From positions 806,001 to 870,000 of the forward strand of contig NZ_PKIE01000001.1 of assembly GCF_002860865.1 (NCBI RefSeq): 64,000 nucleotides of DNA, in the 5' to 3' direction. Below are positions 10,147 to 22,594 of the stretch, one piece after another. This stretch comes from Streptococcus mitis. Lineage in GTDB: Bacteria > Bacillota > Bacilli > Lactobacillales > Streptococcaceae. Every line of letters starts with the position of its first letter. The stretch's first letter is position 1. Position numbers and translations under genes: made by a program. The notes beneath the pieces are model-generated. The model had not been told where the DNA came from, ran no database searches, and saw only the letters and a list, made by a program, of their open reading frames with translations.

Positions 10147-11001
10147 TTATCCCATTCTTTTTTGAGATATTTTATTCATTACTTTAGGAAGACAATTACT
10201 AATTTCCGTTGGCAAGACCACATAATGTTCTTGAGCTAGTTCTTGAGCAATAGCTGAATGAAGATGGGTCGCTACTGTCACACGTTCGTAGAGACTGGTC
10301 TGTCGGAATTGGCCTGCAAATCCTGCAATCATTCCAGCAAGAGTATCTCCCATTCCCCCAGTCGCCTGATAGGGACCGCCAACCTGTAACTGGTAATAAT
10401 CAGATTGGCCAGCTTGCCAAATACGAGTAGCTGGACCTTTCTCTACCAAAATTGTTCCTTGAGGGAAGGAAGTCAGGGCACTAGCCGTTGCATCTTCCTT
10501 TTGCTTTTCAATCGTAATTCCAGATAATTTTTCCCATTCTTTTTGGTGAGGAGTTAGGATAAGCTGGTTAAACGGAAATGACAAACTTGTTCTAGCAATA
10601 ATGGTCAAAGCACCTCCGTCTACAATCAAAATCTGATTTTGGCTTAAACTAGCAAAGACTTGTTTTACTATATCTTCTCCAAAAGCATTGTCTCGTAAAC
10701 CAGGACCCAGTAAGACAACTTCTTCCTTCTCCAGTTGCTCTTTTAACAATTGCTGGTCTTGCAGAGAAAAGGCCATAGCCTCAGGTAAATGGTTGTGCAG
10801 AGCTGGAATATTTTCCCTATCTGTTCCAACAGTCACCAATCCTGCACCGCTTTTTACAGCTGCCAAAGCAGCCATGATGATGGCACCACCATAAGGATAA
10901 GTCCCACCCAGCAACAGTAGACGACCGTAGTCTCCTTTATGACTGGTACGAGAACGTTCAATAATGACTTTTTCTAGTAGATCTTGATCAATCACTTTCA
11001 T
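10147..11001 (-). CDS. nnrD: ADP-dependent NAD(P)H-hydrate dehydratase
   Basis: This 284-residue carbohydrate-kinase-like repair enzyme dehydrates damaged NAD(P)HX back to NAD(P)H using ADP. Visible motifs are GDYGRLLLLGGTYPYGGA at the N-terminus, LLGPGLRDN, LTPHQKEW, EKGPATRI and the catalytic GGMGDTLAGMIAGF near the C-terminus. It lacks the NnrE epimerase half found in fused homologues. The ATG at 10999-11001 follows an AGAGGAAA site, so the longer reading is rejected. Confidence 0.9.
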   Translation of the reverse strand: MKVIDQDLLEKVIIERSRTSHKGDYGRLLLLGGTYPYGGAIIMAALAAVKSGAGLVTVGTDRENIPALHNHLPEAMAFSLQDQQLLKEQLEKEEVVLLGPGLRDNAFGEDIVKQVFASLSQNQILIVDGGALTIIARTSLSFPFNQLILTPHQKEWEKLSGITIEKQKEDATASALTSFPQGTILVEKGPATRIWQAGQSDYYQLQVGGPYQATGGMGDTLAGMIAGFAGQFRQTSLYERVTVATHLHSAIAQELAQEHYVVLPTEISNCLPKVMNKISQKRMG

Positions 11002-11030
11002 CTTTTTTCCTCTCGCTTTTATTATACAAC

Positions 11031-11058
11031 AAAAAGGAGGCACAGACCTCCTTTTGTA
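11031..11058 (-). terminator. Terminator of folD
   Basis: AAAAGGAGG-TCTGTG-CCTCCTTTTT on the minus strand between the folD stop and the nnrD start. Confidence 0.8.
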
Positions 11059-11133
11059 ATTTTATTTTTACAATTATTGTATCCCATTTCAGATATATCT
11101 ATAGAAAATACACTCTCTTCAGCGATTTTTCTC

Positions 11134-11991
11134 TTATTTTCTATCCAATGTCCGAAGTGCTGCCTGATAAGTTTGCTCCATTAGCATGGTAATGGTCATA
11201 GGACCAACACCTCCAGGGACTGGCGTAATATGGCTAGCAAGTGGGGCAACTGCCTCATAATCCACATCCCCACAGAGCTTGCCATTTTCATCACGATTCA
11301 TCCCAACGTCAATGACTACCGCACCTGGTTTAACAAAGTCATCAGTCACAAACTTGGCACGACCGATTGCAACAACCAGAATATCAGCTTTTGCAGCCAC
11401 CTTAGCAAGATTATGGGTGCGTGAGTGAGTCAAGGTCACTGTTGCATTCTTGGCCAAAAGAAGCTGGGCCATGGGTTTTCCAACAATGTTTGAACGACCG
11501 ATGACAACCGCATTTTTACCTTCTAATTCAATCCCATATTCATGAAACATTTCCATAATTCCTGCAGGTGTTGATGGAATCATGACTGGATGACCAGACC
11601 AAAGGCGTCCCATATTTAGAGGATGGAAACCATCCACATCCTTTTCTGGGTCAATGGCCAACAAAACCGCCTCTTCATCAATGTGTTTTGGTAATGGCAA
11701 CTGGACCAAAATTCCATGCCAAGCTGGATCCTGATTATATTTAGCAATCAGGTCTAACAATTCCTCTTGAGTAATAGTCTCTGGAACTCGCACTACTTCG
11801 CTACGGAAACCAGCCGCAAGGGCAGAACGTTCCTTGTTGCGAACGTAGACTTGGCTAGCTGGATTGTCCCCAACCAAAATCACCACCAAACCAGGTACTA
11901 GCCCCGTTTCTTCCTTTAATCTTTCAGTCTTTTCAGCCAGCTGTCCTTGTAACTTAGCTGCTAGAGCCTTCCCATCAATAATCTGTGTCAT
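11134..11991 (-). CDS. folD: Bifunctional methylenetetrahydrofolate dehydrogenase/cyclohydrolase
   Basis: This 285-residue enzyme interconverts 5,10-methylene-THF, methenyl-THF and 10-formyl-THF. Signatures seen are [14 protein letters not shown] (catalytic Lys), [21 protein letters not shown], the Rossmann motif [14 protein letters not shown] and the C-terminal [11 protein letters not shown]. The start is placed at [11 protein letters not shown] after an AGAGAAGTG site; the 21 codons upstream look like untranslated sequence. Confidence 0.96.
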   Translation of the reverse strand: MTQIIDGKALAAKLQGQLAEKTERLKEETGLVPGLVVILVGDNPASQVYVRNKERSALAAGFRSEVVRVPETITQEELLDLIAKYNQDPAWHGILVQLPLPKHIDEEAVLLAIDPEKDVDGFHPLNMGRLWSGHPVMIPSTPAGIMEMFHEYGIELEGKNAVVIGRSNIVGKPMAQLLLAKNATVTLTHSRTHNLAKVAAKADILVVAIGRAKFVTDDFVKPGAVVIDVGMNRDENGKLCGDVDYEAVAPLASHITPVPGGVGPMTITMLMEQTYQAALRTLDRK

Positions 11992-12091
11992 ATCACTTCT
12001 CTTTTCTTTCAAATATCTTCCATTATACCAAAAACTGCTAATCCCCTCTAACACTTCTTTCCTAGGCTATCTTATAGTTTCAAACTATAAG

Positions 12092-12113
12092 AAAAAGCCC
12101 AGTTCGAGCTTTT
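12092..12113 (-). terminator. Terminator of the amino-acid ABC transporter
   Basis: AAAAGC-TCGAACTG-GGCTTTTT on the minus strand, about 55 bases past the ATPase stop. The neighbouring perfect palindrome CTTATAGTTT/AAACTATAAG (12070-12090) may extend the structure. Confidence 0.6.
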
Positions 12114-12168
12114 CATTAATCTATATTTTATATGTAAAATTGGCTACAAATAGCTAAACAAAGCTAAC

Positions 12169-12903
12169 TTATAAAACCTTACTCAAGAAGTCTTTAGTCC
12201 GTTGTTCTTGGGTTTGTTCAAAAATCTGCTCAGGTGTTCCATCTTCAACAACCACGCCGTCTGCCATAAAGATGACACGATCTGCCACCTCACGGGCAAA
12301 TCCCATCTCATGTGTTACGATAACCATAGTCATTCCTGATTTGGCTAGATCTTGCATAACAGCCAACACCTCACCTACCATTTCAGGGTCCAAGGCTGAA
12401 GTTGGCTCGTCAAAAAGCAAAACATCTGGTTCCATGGCCAAACCACGCGCAATGGCAATCCGTTGTTGCTGTCCACCTGACAAACTCTGTGGATAAGCAG
12501 TTGCCTTATCTGGTAAACCAACTTTTTCCAAAAGTTCCTGAGCTCTCTTCTCTGCAACTTCCTTACTTTCACCTTTGGTCTTGATAGGAGACAAGGTGAT
12601 ATTTTCCATCACAGTCATATTAGGAAAGAGATTAAATTGTTGGAAAACCATGCCCATCTTCTCACGCATGGCAAACAGATCATTCTTCTTGTCCGTAATA
12701 TCGACTCCTTCAAAGATAACCTTCCCCTTGGTCGCTTCTTCTAACAAATTCATAGAACGAAGCAAGGTAGATTTCCCGCTTCCTGAAGGACCGATGATGA
12801 CGACAACCTCTCCTCTTTTAATCTCGAGGTTGATGCCCTTCAATACTTCATTCTTTCCAAAGGATTTATGTAAATTTTCAATTTTTATCAAGGTTTCTGT
12901 CAT
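12169..12903 (-). CDS. Polar amino-acid ABC transporter ATP-binding protein (GlnQ type)
   Basis: This 244-residue ATPase has Walker [11 protein letters not shown]-loop [10 protein letters not shown], signature [15 protein letters not shown], Walker [15 protein letters not shown] and the H-loop VTHEMGFA. These are typical of PAAT-family importers for glutamine, glutamate or other polar amino acids. It overlaps the permease gene by one base. No substrate-binding protein is adjacent, so the permease-ATPase pair presumably works with a binding protein encoded elsewhere. Confidence 0.9.
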   Translation of the reverse strand: MTETLIKIENLHKSFGKNEVLKGINLEIKRGEVVVIIGPSGSGKSTLLRSMNLLEEATKGKVIFEGVDITDKKNDLFAMREKMGMVFQQFNLFPNMTVMENITLSPIKTKGESKEVAEKRAQELLEKVGLPDKATAYPQSLSGGQQQRIAIARGLAMEPDVLLFDEPTSALDPEMVGEVLAVMQDLAKSGMTMVIVTHEMGFAREVADRVIFMADGVVVEDGTPEQIFEQTQEQRTKDFLSKVL

Positions 12904-13586
12904 TATTTTTTATCTCCTTGTCCCATACGTTTTTCAAAAGCTTTCAAGGCTACTGTCAAAATAGAAGTCATAATCAAGTAATAAAAGGCTGCAAATAAAA
13001 GTGGTGTTAAAGGTAGATAGGTTGTTGTAGAAACTGTTGTAGCCCCATTCCACAACTCCATGACACCGATAGCTGATAAGAGGGAACTATCCTTGATAAT
13101 AGTAATAAATTCGTTCCCCAATGCTGGCAAGATATTTTTGATTGCTTGTGGCAAAATCACATATCTCATAGCATTTTTAGGACGAATTCCTAGCGAATAA
13201 GCCGCTTCTAGCTGACCTTTTGGAACCGCATTAATCCCAGCACGAACAGTCTCAGAAACATAAGCACCACTGTTCATAGAGATAATCAAAATCCCTGGAA
13301 TCAAACGAGAAAGGTCAACACCCAAAATTCCAACCTGAATAGTCGGGGCATTGATGTGCATAAGGGCAAAGGCAATCATAATCTGAACCATCATCGGTGT
13401 CCCACGGAAAATCCAAACGTACAAGTTGGCCAGCCAGACAAGCGGTTTAAACTTTGAACGTTGCCCAAAAGCCAAGACAACACCCAAAATGGTTCCCAAA
13501 AAGACCACACAGATAGAAATGAGAACCGTCACAACAGCCCCATAGTTAAAATAAGGTAAATACTTAGGTAAAAAAGAAAAATTCAT
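12903..13586 (-). CDS. Polar amino-acid ABC transporter permease
   Basis: This 227-residue inner-membrane permease has about five transmembrane segments and the His/Glu/Gln family EAA loop ([36 protein letters not shown], split here as [10 protein letters not shown] and [14 protein letters not shown]). The start is placed at [13 protein letters not shown]; the longer in-frame extension lacks a ribosome binding site and has atypical composition. It is the first gene of the permease-ATPase operon. Confidence 0.88.
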   Translation of the reverse strand: MNFSFLPKYLPYFNYGAVVTVLISICVVFLGTILGVVLAFGQRSKFKPLVWLANLYVWIFRGTPMMVQIMIAFALMHINAPTIQVGILGVDLSRLIPGILIISMNSGAYVSETVRAGINAVPKGQLEAAYSLGIRPKNAMRYVILPQAIKNILPALGNEFITIIKDSSLLSAIGVMELWNGATTVSTTTYLPLTPLLFAAFYYLIMTSILTVALKAFEKRMGQGDKK

Positions 13587-13776
13587 AATCACACTGCTTT
13601 CTAAAATAGAATACTGTATGATTATAACATGTATTGAATTAAAATTCAAACTTTTTATCCGATTTATTCAAAAAAACTTTCAGCTGGTAGAATTAGCGAG
13701 AAATCTTAGTTTTTTCTAGTCAAGTTGGCCTCCTTTATGGTAAAATAGTAACGATAAGAAATGAAGGAGAATCAAA

Positions 13777-14007
13777 ATGGAATCACATTTGGTTAGAATC
13801 ATCAACCGCCTTGAAGCAATGGCAAAAGACGGCGGAAATTTAAAACGTAATTTTGAACGCGAAGGAGTTGTTGTTGCAGAAGTTGCATACAGCCACGACG
13901 AAGAAAACGGCTCAATCTTTACCCTGCGTGATGTCGAAGCTCGCGAAACTTATACGTTTGACAGCATTGACTTGATTGCAATGGAGATTTACGAACTCCT
14001 TTACTAA
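13777..14007 (+). CDS. DUF1797 (YkuJ-like) small protein
   Basis: This 76-residue acidic protein belongs to a small Firmicutes family of unknown role (ESHLVRIINRLEAMAKDG..., TLRDVEARETYTFDSIDL). It is preceded by GAAGGAG at the normal distance and followed by a terminator, so it is a single-gene unit. Confidence 0.8.
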   Translation: MESHLVRIINRLEAMAKDGGNLKRNFEREGVVVAEVAYSHDEENGSIFTLRDVEARETYTFDSIDLIAMEIYELLY

Positions 14008-14043
14008 TACAAAACAAGCTGGGATTACACCCTGCATGTCTAA

Positions 14044-14082
14044 CCAAAATCCTTTTTGTCTCACAAATAGGATTTTTTTATA
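14044..14082 (+). terminator. Terminator of the DUF1797 gene
   Basis: AAAATCCT...AGGATTTTTTT on the plus strand. Confidence 0.75.
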
Positions 14083-14139
14083 GTCCAAATTCACAAAAAT
14101 TTTCATTGTAACAACTTCTCAAAGCTGCAATCTTTTTAC

Positions 14140-14197
14140 TTGCTTTACACCCCAATCCTGTTATAATGAGAGTATAGAAATTTGACTATTTTTGACC
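14140..14197 (+). promoter_or_regulatory. clpE promoter with CtsR operator
   Basis: TTGCTT (14140-14145), 16 bases, then TATAAT (14162-14167). Just downstream, at 14181-14197, TTTGACTATTTTTGACC matches in full the reverse complement of the CtsR consensus heptad repeat (RGTCAAANANRGTCAAA). Binding of the heat-shock repressor CtsR here would block transcription initiation, as known for streptococcal clpE. Confidence 0.85.
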
Positions 14198-14237
14198 TTT
14201 GAACAGGTCAGGCTAAAGAAAGAAATGAGGTAGATGT

Positions 14238-16496
14238 ATGCTTTGTCAAAACTGTAAAATTAACGACTCAACAATTCATCTTTATACCAATCTCAATGGA
14301 AAACAAAAACAAATTGACCTCTGTCAAAACTGCTATAAGATTATCAAAACAGATCCTAACAACAGTCTCTTTAAAGGTATAACGGATTTGAACAATCGTG
14401 ACTTTGATCCCTTTGGTGATTTCTTCAACGACCTAAACAATTTTAGACCTTCTAGCAATACTCCTCCGACTCCCCCAACCCAATCAGGTGGGGGTTACGG
14501 TGGAAATGGCGGTTATGGTTCCCAAAATCGTGGATCTGCTCAAACTCCGCCACCAAGCCAAGAAAAAGGCCTGCTAGAAGAATTTGGTATCAACGTAACT
14601 GAAATTGCCCGTCGTGGAGATATTGACCCCGTTATTGGGCGTGACGATGAGATTATCCGTGTCATCGAAATTCTCAATCGCAGAACCAAGAATAATCCTG
14701 TTCTTATCGGTGAACCAGGTGTCGGAAAAACTGCCGTTGTCGAAGGTCTAGCTCAGAAAATCGTTGATGGCGACGTTCCACATAAACTCCAAGGTAAACA
14801 AGTCATCCGTCTGGATGTGGTTAGCCTAGTTCAAGGAACGGGTATCCGTGGACAATTTGAAGAACGCATGCAAAAACTCATGGAAGAAATTCGTAAACGT
14901 GAGGACATCATCCTCTTTATCGATGAAATCCATGAAATTGTTGGTGCTGGTTCTGCGGGCGATGGAAATATGGATGCAGGAAATATCCTCAAGCCCGCCC
15001 TTGCTCGTGGAGAACTGCAACTAGTCGGTGCTACTACCCTCAATGAATACCGTATCATTGAAAAGGATGCTGCTCTCGAGCGTCGTATGCAACCTGTTAA
15101 GGTCGATGAACCAACAGTGGAAGAAACAATCACTATCCTCAAAGGCATTCAAAAGAAATACGAAGACTACCACCACGTTCAGTATACCGATGCTGCAATT
15201 GAAGCAGCTGCAACTCTTTCCAATCGCTACATCCAAGATCGCTTCTTGCCTGACAAGGCCATTGACCTCCTAGATGAAGCTGGTTCTAAAATGAACTTGA
15301 CCTTGAATTTTGTGGATCCTAAAGTAATTGATCAACGCTTGATTGAGGCTGAAAATCTTAAATCTCAAGCTACACGAGAGGAAGATTTTGAGAAGGCCGC
15401 CTACTTCCGTGACCAGATTGCCAAGTATAAGGAAATGCAAAAGAAAAAAGTCACAGACCAAGATACACCTATCATAAGCGAGAAAACTATTGAGCACATT
15501 ATCGAGCAGAAAACCAATATCCCTGTTGGTGATTTAAAAGAGAAAGAACAATCTCAACTCATCCATCTAGCCGAAGATCTCAAGTCTCATGTTATTGGAC
15601 AGGATGATGCTGTCGATAAGATTGCCAAGGCTATTCGCCGGAATCGTGTCGGTCTCGGTACGCCTAACCGTCCAATTGGAAGCTTCCTCTTTGTCGGGCC
15701 AACCGGTGTCGGTAAGACAGAACTTTCCAAACAACTAGCCATTGAACTTTTTGGTTCTGCTGACAGCATGATTCGCTTTGACATGAGTGAATACATGGAA
15801 AAACACAGCGTTGCTAAGTTGGTCGGTGCCCCTCCAGGTTATGTTGGTTACGATGAGGCTGGGCAATTAACTGAAAAAGTTCGCCGCAATCCATATTCTC
15901 TTATTCTCTTGGATGAAGTAGAGAAAGCCCATCCAGATGTTATGCACATGTTCCTCCAGGTCTTGGACGATGGTCGTTTGACAGATGGGCAAGGACGTAC
16001 CGTTAGCTTCAAGGATGCCATCATTATCATGACCTCAAATGCAGGGACAGGTAAGGCTGAAGCCAGCGTTGGTTTTGGTGCTGCTAGAGAAGGACGTACC
16101 AATTCTGTTCTCGGTGAACTCGGTAACTTCTTTAGCCCAGAGTTTATGAACCGTTTTGATGGTATTATCGAATTTAAGGCTCTCAGCAAGGATAACCTCC
16201 TTCAGATTGTCGAGCTTATGCTAGCAGACGTTAACAAGCGCCTTTCTAGCAACAATATCCATCTCGATGTGACAGACAAGGTCAAGGAAAAATTGGTTGA
16301 CCTCGGTTATGATCCAAAAATGGGAGCACGCCCACTCCGCCGTACCATTCAAGACTATATAGAGGACGCAATCACTGACTACTACCTTGAAAATCCAAGC
16401 GAAAAAGACCTCAAGGCAGTTATGACCAGCAAAGGCAAGATTCAAATCAAATCTGCCAAAAAAGCAGAAGTTAAAACTTCTGAAACAGAAAAATAA
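14238..16496 (+). CDS. clpE: ClpE, ATP-dependent Clp protease ATP-binding subunit
   Basis: This 752-residue HSP100 unfoldase feeds proteins to ClpP. The ClpE hallmark is the N-terminal zinc finger with CQNC at residues 3-6 and CQNC near residue 29. Then come a Gly/Pro-rich linker, AAA+ domain 1 ([23 protein letters not shown]), a short UvrB/C-like coiled coil ([20 protein letters not shown]) and AAA+ domain 2 ([24 protein letters not shown]). CtsR control is indicated by the operator just upstream. Confidence 0.96.
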   Translation: MLCQNCKINDSTIHLYTNLNGKQKQIDLCQNCYKIIKTDPNNSLFKGITDLNNRDFDPFGDFFNDLNNFRPSSNTPPTPPTQSGGGYGGNGGYGSQNRGSAQTPPPSQEKGLLEEFGINVTEIARRGDIDPVIGRDDEIIRVIEILNRRTKNNPVLIGEPGVGKTAVVEGLAQKIVDGDVPHKLQGKQVIRLDVVSLVQGTGIRGQFEERMQKLMEEIRKREDIILFIDEIHEIVGAGSAGDGNMDAGNILKPALARGELQLVGATTLNEYRIIEKDAALERRMQPVKVDEPTVEETITILKGIQKKYEDYHHVQYTDAAIEAAATLSNRYIQDRFLPDKAIDLLDEAGSKMNLTLNFVDPKVIDQRLIEAENLKSQATREEDFEKAAYFRDQIAKYKEMQKKKVTDQDTPIISEKTIEHIIEQKTNIPVGDLKEKEQSQLIHLAEDLKSHVIGQDDAVDKIAKAIRRNRVGLGTPNRPIGSFLFVGPTGVGKTELSKQLAIELFGSADSMIRFDMSEYMEKHSVAKLVGAPPGYVGYDEAGQLTEKVRRNPYSLILLDEVEKAHPDVMHMFLQVLDDGRLTDGQGRTVSFKDAIIIMTSNAGTGKAEASVGFGAAREGRTNSVLGELGNFFSPEFMNRFDGIIEFKALSKDNLLQIVELMLADVNKRLSSNNIHLDVTDKVKEKLVDLGYDPKMGARPLRRTIQDYIEDAITDYYLENPSEKDLKAVMTSKGKIQIKSAKKAEVKTSETEK

Positions 16497-16502
16497 ATTC
16501 TA

Positions 16503-16544
16503 TAAAAAAGGAGTAGAAAATGAAATGTTTCTGCTTCTTTTTTA
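16503..16544 (+). terminator. Terminator of clpE
   Basis: AAAAGGAGTAGAAA and TTTCTGCTTCTTTTTT form a stem-loop with a T run directly after the clpE stop. Confidence 0.7.
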
Positions 16545-16563
16545 CTAAAATAACTGTAATTTC

Positions 16564-16592
16564 TTGACAGCTTGCCCTTTGTCCATTATGAT
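16564..16592 (+). promoter_or_regulatory. Promoter of the Nudix hydrolase gene
   Basis: Perfect TTGACA (16564-16569), 17-base spacer, TATGAT (16587-16592), 35 bases ahead of the start codon. This promoter overlaps the apparent longer reading of the ORF and argues for the start at 16627. Confidence 0.7.
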
Positions 16593-16626
16593 AATAATAA
16601 CGATACTAGATAATGAGGAAAATGCA

Positions 16627-17079
16627 ATGGCAAACCCAACTTTCGGAGAAAAAAAAGCGAATACAGACTATGTTGCACGCTATGGAGTGTATGCAGTTAT
16701 CCCTGACGCTGAACAAAAACAAATAGTTTTAGTTCAAGCTCCTAATGGTGCTTGGTTCTTACCAGGTGGCGAAATTGAAGCAGGGGAAAATCATCAGGAA
16801 GCCCTAAAACGTGAATTGATTGAAGAGCTTGGATTCACAGCTGAAATTGGTGTCTATTACGGACAAGCTGACGAATATTTCTACTCTCGTCACCGTGATA
16901 CCTACTACTACAATCCTGCCTACCTCTATGAAGCGACATCTTTCAAGGAAGTTCAAAAACCACTAGAAGACTTTAATCATATTGCCTGGTTCCCTATTGA
17001 TGAGGCTATTGAAAATCTCAAACGTGGTAGCCATAAATGGGCTATTGAATCTTGGAAAAAACAGCATAAGATTGACTAA
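16627..17079 (+). CDS. Nudix hydrolase
   Basis: This 150-residue protein has a complete Nudix box (GGEIEAGENHQEALKREL followed by IEELGF), the Mg2+-dependent pyrophosphatase motif Gx5Ex7REUxEExGU. The substrate is not predictable: nucleotides, dinucleotides or mRNA caps are all possible. The start is MANPTFGEKK after a GAGGAAA site. It has its own promoter and is followed after 58 bases by the DUF1827 gene. Confidence 0.9.
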   Translation: MANPTFGEKKANTDYVARYGVYAVIPDAEQKQIVLVQAPNGAWFLPGGEIEAGENHQEALKRELIEELGFTAEIGVYYGQADEYFYSRHRDTYYYNPAYLYEATSFKEVQKPLEDFNHIAWFPIDEAIENLKRGSHKWAIESWKKQHKID

Positions 17080-17137
17080 ATCAAGCGACTTTATTCAAAA
17101 AGTGCTATAATAGTATTAGAAAATCGGAGGAAATATT

Positions 17138-17437
17138 ATGAAGCTTATCAATACGACAAACTCACACTCGCAACTTGTAAAAGGCCAGCTAGAGAGTACA
17201 GATGCAACCCTTGTTGAGGTCTATTCTGCTGGAAATACAGATGTTATTTTTACCCAAGCTCCGCTTCACTATGAAATCCTCATCTCAAATAAACACCGTG
17301 CTATTCGAGAAACTGAAATCGAAGCCATCCAAGAATTTTTCTTGAAACGTAAAATTGATAAGGACTCTATTGATGAAGCCAATATCAAGACACTCTACTC
17401 AGAAAAATTAATTGGGATTTCAATTCCAATCAAATAA
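17138..17437 (+). CDS. DUF1827 protein
   Basis: This 99-residue protein of a Lactobacillales-specific family has unknown function (MKLINTTNSHSQLVKGQLES..., HRAIRETEIEAIQEFFLKRK). It has a TATAAT box at 17105-17110 and a GGAGG site before the ATG. No catalytic motif is visible. Confidence 0.8.
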   Translation: MKLINTTNSHSQLVKGQLESTDATLVEVYSAGNTDVIFTQAPLHYEILISNKHRAIRETEIEAIQEFFLKRKIDKDSIDEANIKTLYSEKLIGISIPIK

Positions 17438-17522
17438 AATTTTGGAGAGATTAGAAAGCTATTGAACCTTATAGACCAAACATAGGTTCTGACTTGCTTT
17501 TTAAATCGTCTCCAATTTTTTA
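17438..17522 (+). terminator. Long hairpin terminator after the DUF1827 gene
   Basis: AAATTTTGGAGA and TCTCCAATTTTTT, about 45 bases apart, pair and end in a T run on the plus strand. Confidence 0.55.
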
Positions 17523-17561
17523 TCTTGAGATCTTATCATACAAGATTTTATAGACAAATAA

Positions 17562-17606
17562 TAAAAAAGATTTGATTCTGCTTCTCACACAATCAAATCT
17601 TTTTCT
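17562..17606 (-). terminator. Terminator of ezrA (bidirectional)
   Basis: AAAAAGATTTGATT and AATCAAATCTTTTT flank a loop directly past the ezrA stop. The symmetrical A/T tails suit both strands. Confidence 0.8.
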
Positions 17607-17610
17607 TTTA

Positions 17611-19338
17611 TTAAAAACGAATCGTTTCACGTGTTTTCTCATATGAGGTAACAAAGCGGTTGGTTACACCAGGCTCTGCCACTTCCAATGCTTGAGAAAT
17701 CTTGTCAAATGAAGCGTGATAATCAAATTCTTTTTCAAAAATATCTAAAGCTTCATTGAAGGCTTCTTGGATACGTTCATCAAATGAGCGATAGCGGTTA
17801 GAATATTGCAAGAGTTGCTCTGTCAAGGTTGCATACTGTACAATATTATAAGTTTCCGCCTCAAGCTCCTCCATATCCTTCGTTGCAATTTCAAGAATAC
17901 GATTAACTGATTCTATATTGACTAAGTTTTGTTCTAATTCAGCCATTAGATCTTCCGTATTATTACTTGCTGTAAAGAATAACTTCAAGAAAGTTTGTGG
18001 AATACCAGGTAGGTTCCGTTTTTCCATATATCTCTTGATTGTATGGAGACGATTAACATATACATTTGCCTTTTGACGTGCATTGACATCATCTTTCTCA
18101 ATTCGTGCAAGACGCTCACTAACTGAAATCTGTTCATCTTCAATCTCTTTAAGATTTTCCTGTAAAGATTCAAGATTTTCTTCAAGAATTGAATATGCTT
18201 GAGTTGGTTCATCTTGATTTGAAGTTGCCTCAATAATAGCAGTCTCAAAGTTTTCTAATTCACCCTGTAAACGACGAACATGACTTGCATCTGACTCAGA
18301 AAGTAAATAGTTTTTACTCAAACGCTCAATGTCTTCTATCAATAAAGCATTATTTTCCTTCATGTGTTGAAGATAAGTAGGAAGTGTTGCTACTAAACCT
18401 TCTACTACTTTCTGTGCCGCAATTTCTCTTGTAAAGATATCATAAAGTGCATTAATCTCTTCTTGGATTTGAGTATTTTCGTACTCTGCATTATCCAATT
18501 CTAGTTTCGCAATATTCTCATGATTTTTCTTGAGAGCTTCATAAAGCAGTTGGAAACGCGCTTCAATATCCGTTTCAGCAAAATGATAATTAGCATCTAA
18601 AAGCTTACGGTAGCCATCTTCTAAATCTTCCAGTTGATCAGGTAGGTCTTTAGATAATGTTGCTACAATTGCTGGTATACGATCAACAATATGCGTTAAA
18701 GCCAAGATATGATTTTCAGCATTATCCAAAATCACAGCAGCTTCTACTGGGTCACCTGACGAATTTAAAGTTACAAACTGAGAAAACTCTGATTGGATAT
18801 TTTCCAATTGTTTTTCAATTTCAGATAAACCTTGGCCATATTCTTCAGAATGATCAGCAACTCGGTGTTGCAACTCTTCAAACAAGTCCAAGGTATGAAG
18901 AACACGTCCACTATTTTTAGACTCTTGTTTCTCCAAATCTGCCAAGGCATTGCGAATTGCTGCAATATCTTCTTCAATCAAGGTAATTTGACTCTCGATT
19001 TGATCAATTTGATGACTGGCCTTGAAAAAACGGAATGAGTTATTGTAGCCTTCTGCCTCGAAAAGATTATTTTCGATATCGGCAAAAGAATTAAGGGATA
19101 AATCAACCCATTTTTGATTCCATTCACGGAAAGTCACCTGACTTTGTCCAATCAAGTGCATATTTTTTACAGCTTCAACTTCATCATTAACTGGAAGATT
19201 GTACAGTTCTTCTTTTTTCTCTTCTAAAATTGCTAGTTTACTTTCATTGCGTTTTCGTACATAGATTGCGATAGCATAAGCAATGACCAATAAAACTGCA
19301 ACTGCAATTATCAAATAAATTACTAGTCTAGCAGACAT
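17611..19338 (-). CDS. ezrA: EzrA, septation ring formation regulator
   Basis: This 575-residue protein has a single N-terminal membrane anchor (VIYLIIAVAVLLVIAYAI) and a long cytoplasmic region built of spectrin-like coiled-coil repeats rich in Glu, Leu and Lys. EzrA links FtsZ to the membrane and to septal wall synthesis in Firmicutes. The start MSARLVIYL is preferred over an ATG nine codons upstream. It follows gyrB by about 80 bases, as in pneumococcus. Confidence 0.95.
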   Translation of the reverse strand: MSARLVIYLIIAVAVLLVIAYAIAIYVRKRNESKLAILEEKKEELYNLPVNDEVEAVKNMHLIGQSQVTFREWNQKWVDLSLNSFADIENNLFEAEGYNNSFRFFKASHQIDQIESQITLIEEDIAAIRNALADLEKQESKNSGRVLHTLDLFEELQHRVADHSEEYGQGLSEIEKQLENIQSEFSQFVTLNSSGDPVEAAVILDNAENHILALTHIVDRIPAIVATLSKDLPDQLEDLEDGYRKLLDANYHFAETDIEARFQLLYEALKKNHENIAKLELDNAEYENTQIQEEINALYDIFTREIAAQKVVEGLVATLPTYLQHMKENNALLIEDIERLSKNYLLSESDASHVRRLQGELENFETAIIEATSNQDEPTQAYSILEENLESLQENLKEIEDEQISVSERLARIEKDDVNARQKANVYVNRLHTIKRYMEKRNLPGIPQTFLKLFFTASNNTEDLMAELEQNLVNIESVNRILEIATKDMEELEAETYNIVQYATLTEQLLQYSNRYRSFDERIQEAFNEALDIFEKEFDYHASFDKISQALEVAEPGVTNRFVTSYEKTRETIRF

Positions 19339-19419
19339 ATTAAACTCCTTTTTTACTTGAAACAATCGTAATGATTATATCATATTTTTTAGACCAAGGG
19401 AACTACTTCTCCCGATTTT

Positions 19420-21953
<2,534 letters not shown>

Positions 21954-22001
21954 TATAGCATTTTTTTATGAAAAAAGCGATGATTTCCCTGAGTTTTATA
22001 C

Positions 22002-22034
22002 ATAAAAAAACGAGAGTTTGACTCCCGTTTTATT
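22002..22034 (-). terminator. Terminator of the DJ-1 gene
   Basis: AAAACGGGAGT-CAA-ACTCTCGTTTTTTT on the minus strand, overlapping the stop codon of the DJ-1 gene. Confidence 0.8.
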
Positions 22035-22584
22035 GATTTTTACCAAAGACATCTCGATAGAGCATTCCTGTTCGTAAAGTCTCTGAGTCTCCTCCTAGTT
22101 GGTCCACCAACTCGTAGGCAAAGGCAAGGGCTGTAGAGGGACCTCGACTGGTTGTCAAATGAGCATCTACCACTACTGTTTCCTTGACATATTGACCATC
22201 AAGGATTTGCTCTTGAACGCCATCATAGCAGGTGTACTGCTTGTTTTTCAGAACTCCTGCTTGATTGAGGGCAATTGGCGCCGCACAAATAGCTGCCAGT
22301 TTCTTCCCTTCTCGTTCGAAGTTTTGCAACTCTTGAATCAAGGCCTGATTGTCCCGCAAATGTGCAGAACCAGGCATGCCGCCAGGAAGAACAACCATAT
22401 TATAGTCTGATAAATCACCATCAAAGACACGATCTGCTCTTACTTGGATTGCATGCGAACCAGTCACTTGCTCTTCAAAACCAACCATATCACAAGTAAT
22501 ATTTGCACGACGCAAGACATCTACAACTGTCAAAGCTTCAATTTCTTCAAAGCCCTGAGCTAACATAACTGCTACTTTAACCAT
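22030..22584 (-). CDS. DJ-1/PfpI (ThiJ) family protein
   Basis: This 184-residue protein has the DJ-1 fold signatures AQGFEEIEALT (acidic residue near the active site), VLPGGMPGS and the nucleophile elbow AAICAAPIAL with the conserved Cys near residue 106. Family members act as deglycases, chaperones or stress proteins; the precise role here is not known. It lies 10 bases downstream of rodA and likely shares its transcript. Confidence 0.88.
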   Translation of the reverse strand: MVKVAVMLAQGFEEIEALTVVDVLRRANITCDMVGFEEQVTGSHAIQVRADRVFDGDLSDYNMVVLPGGMPGSAHLRDNQALIQELQNFEREGKKLAAICAAPIALNQAGVLKNKQYTCYDGVQEQILDGQYVKETVVVDAHLTTSRGPSTALAFAYELVDQLGGDSETLRTGMLYRDVFGKNQ

Positions 22585-22594
22585 GATTTTCTCC

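Noticed and set aside
12070..12090. Perfect CTTATAGTTT palindrome as an operator
   Set aside because: It lies downstream of the transporter genes next to a terminator and not near a start site.
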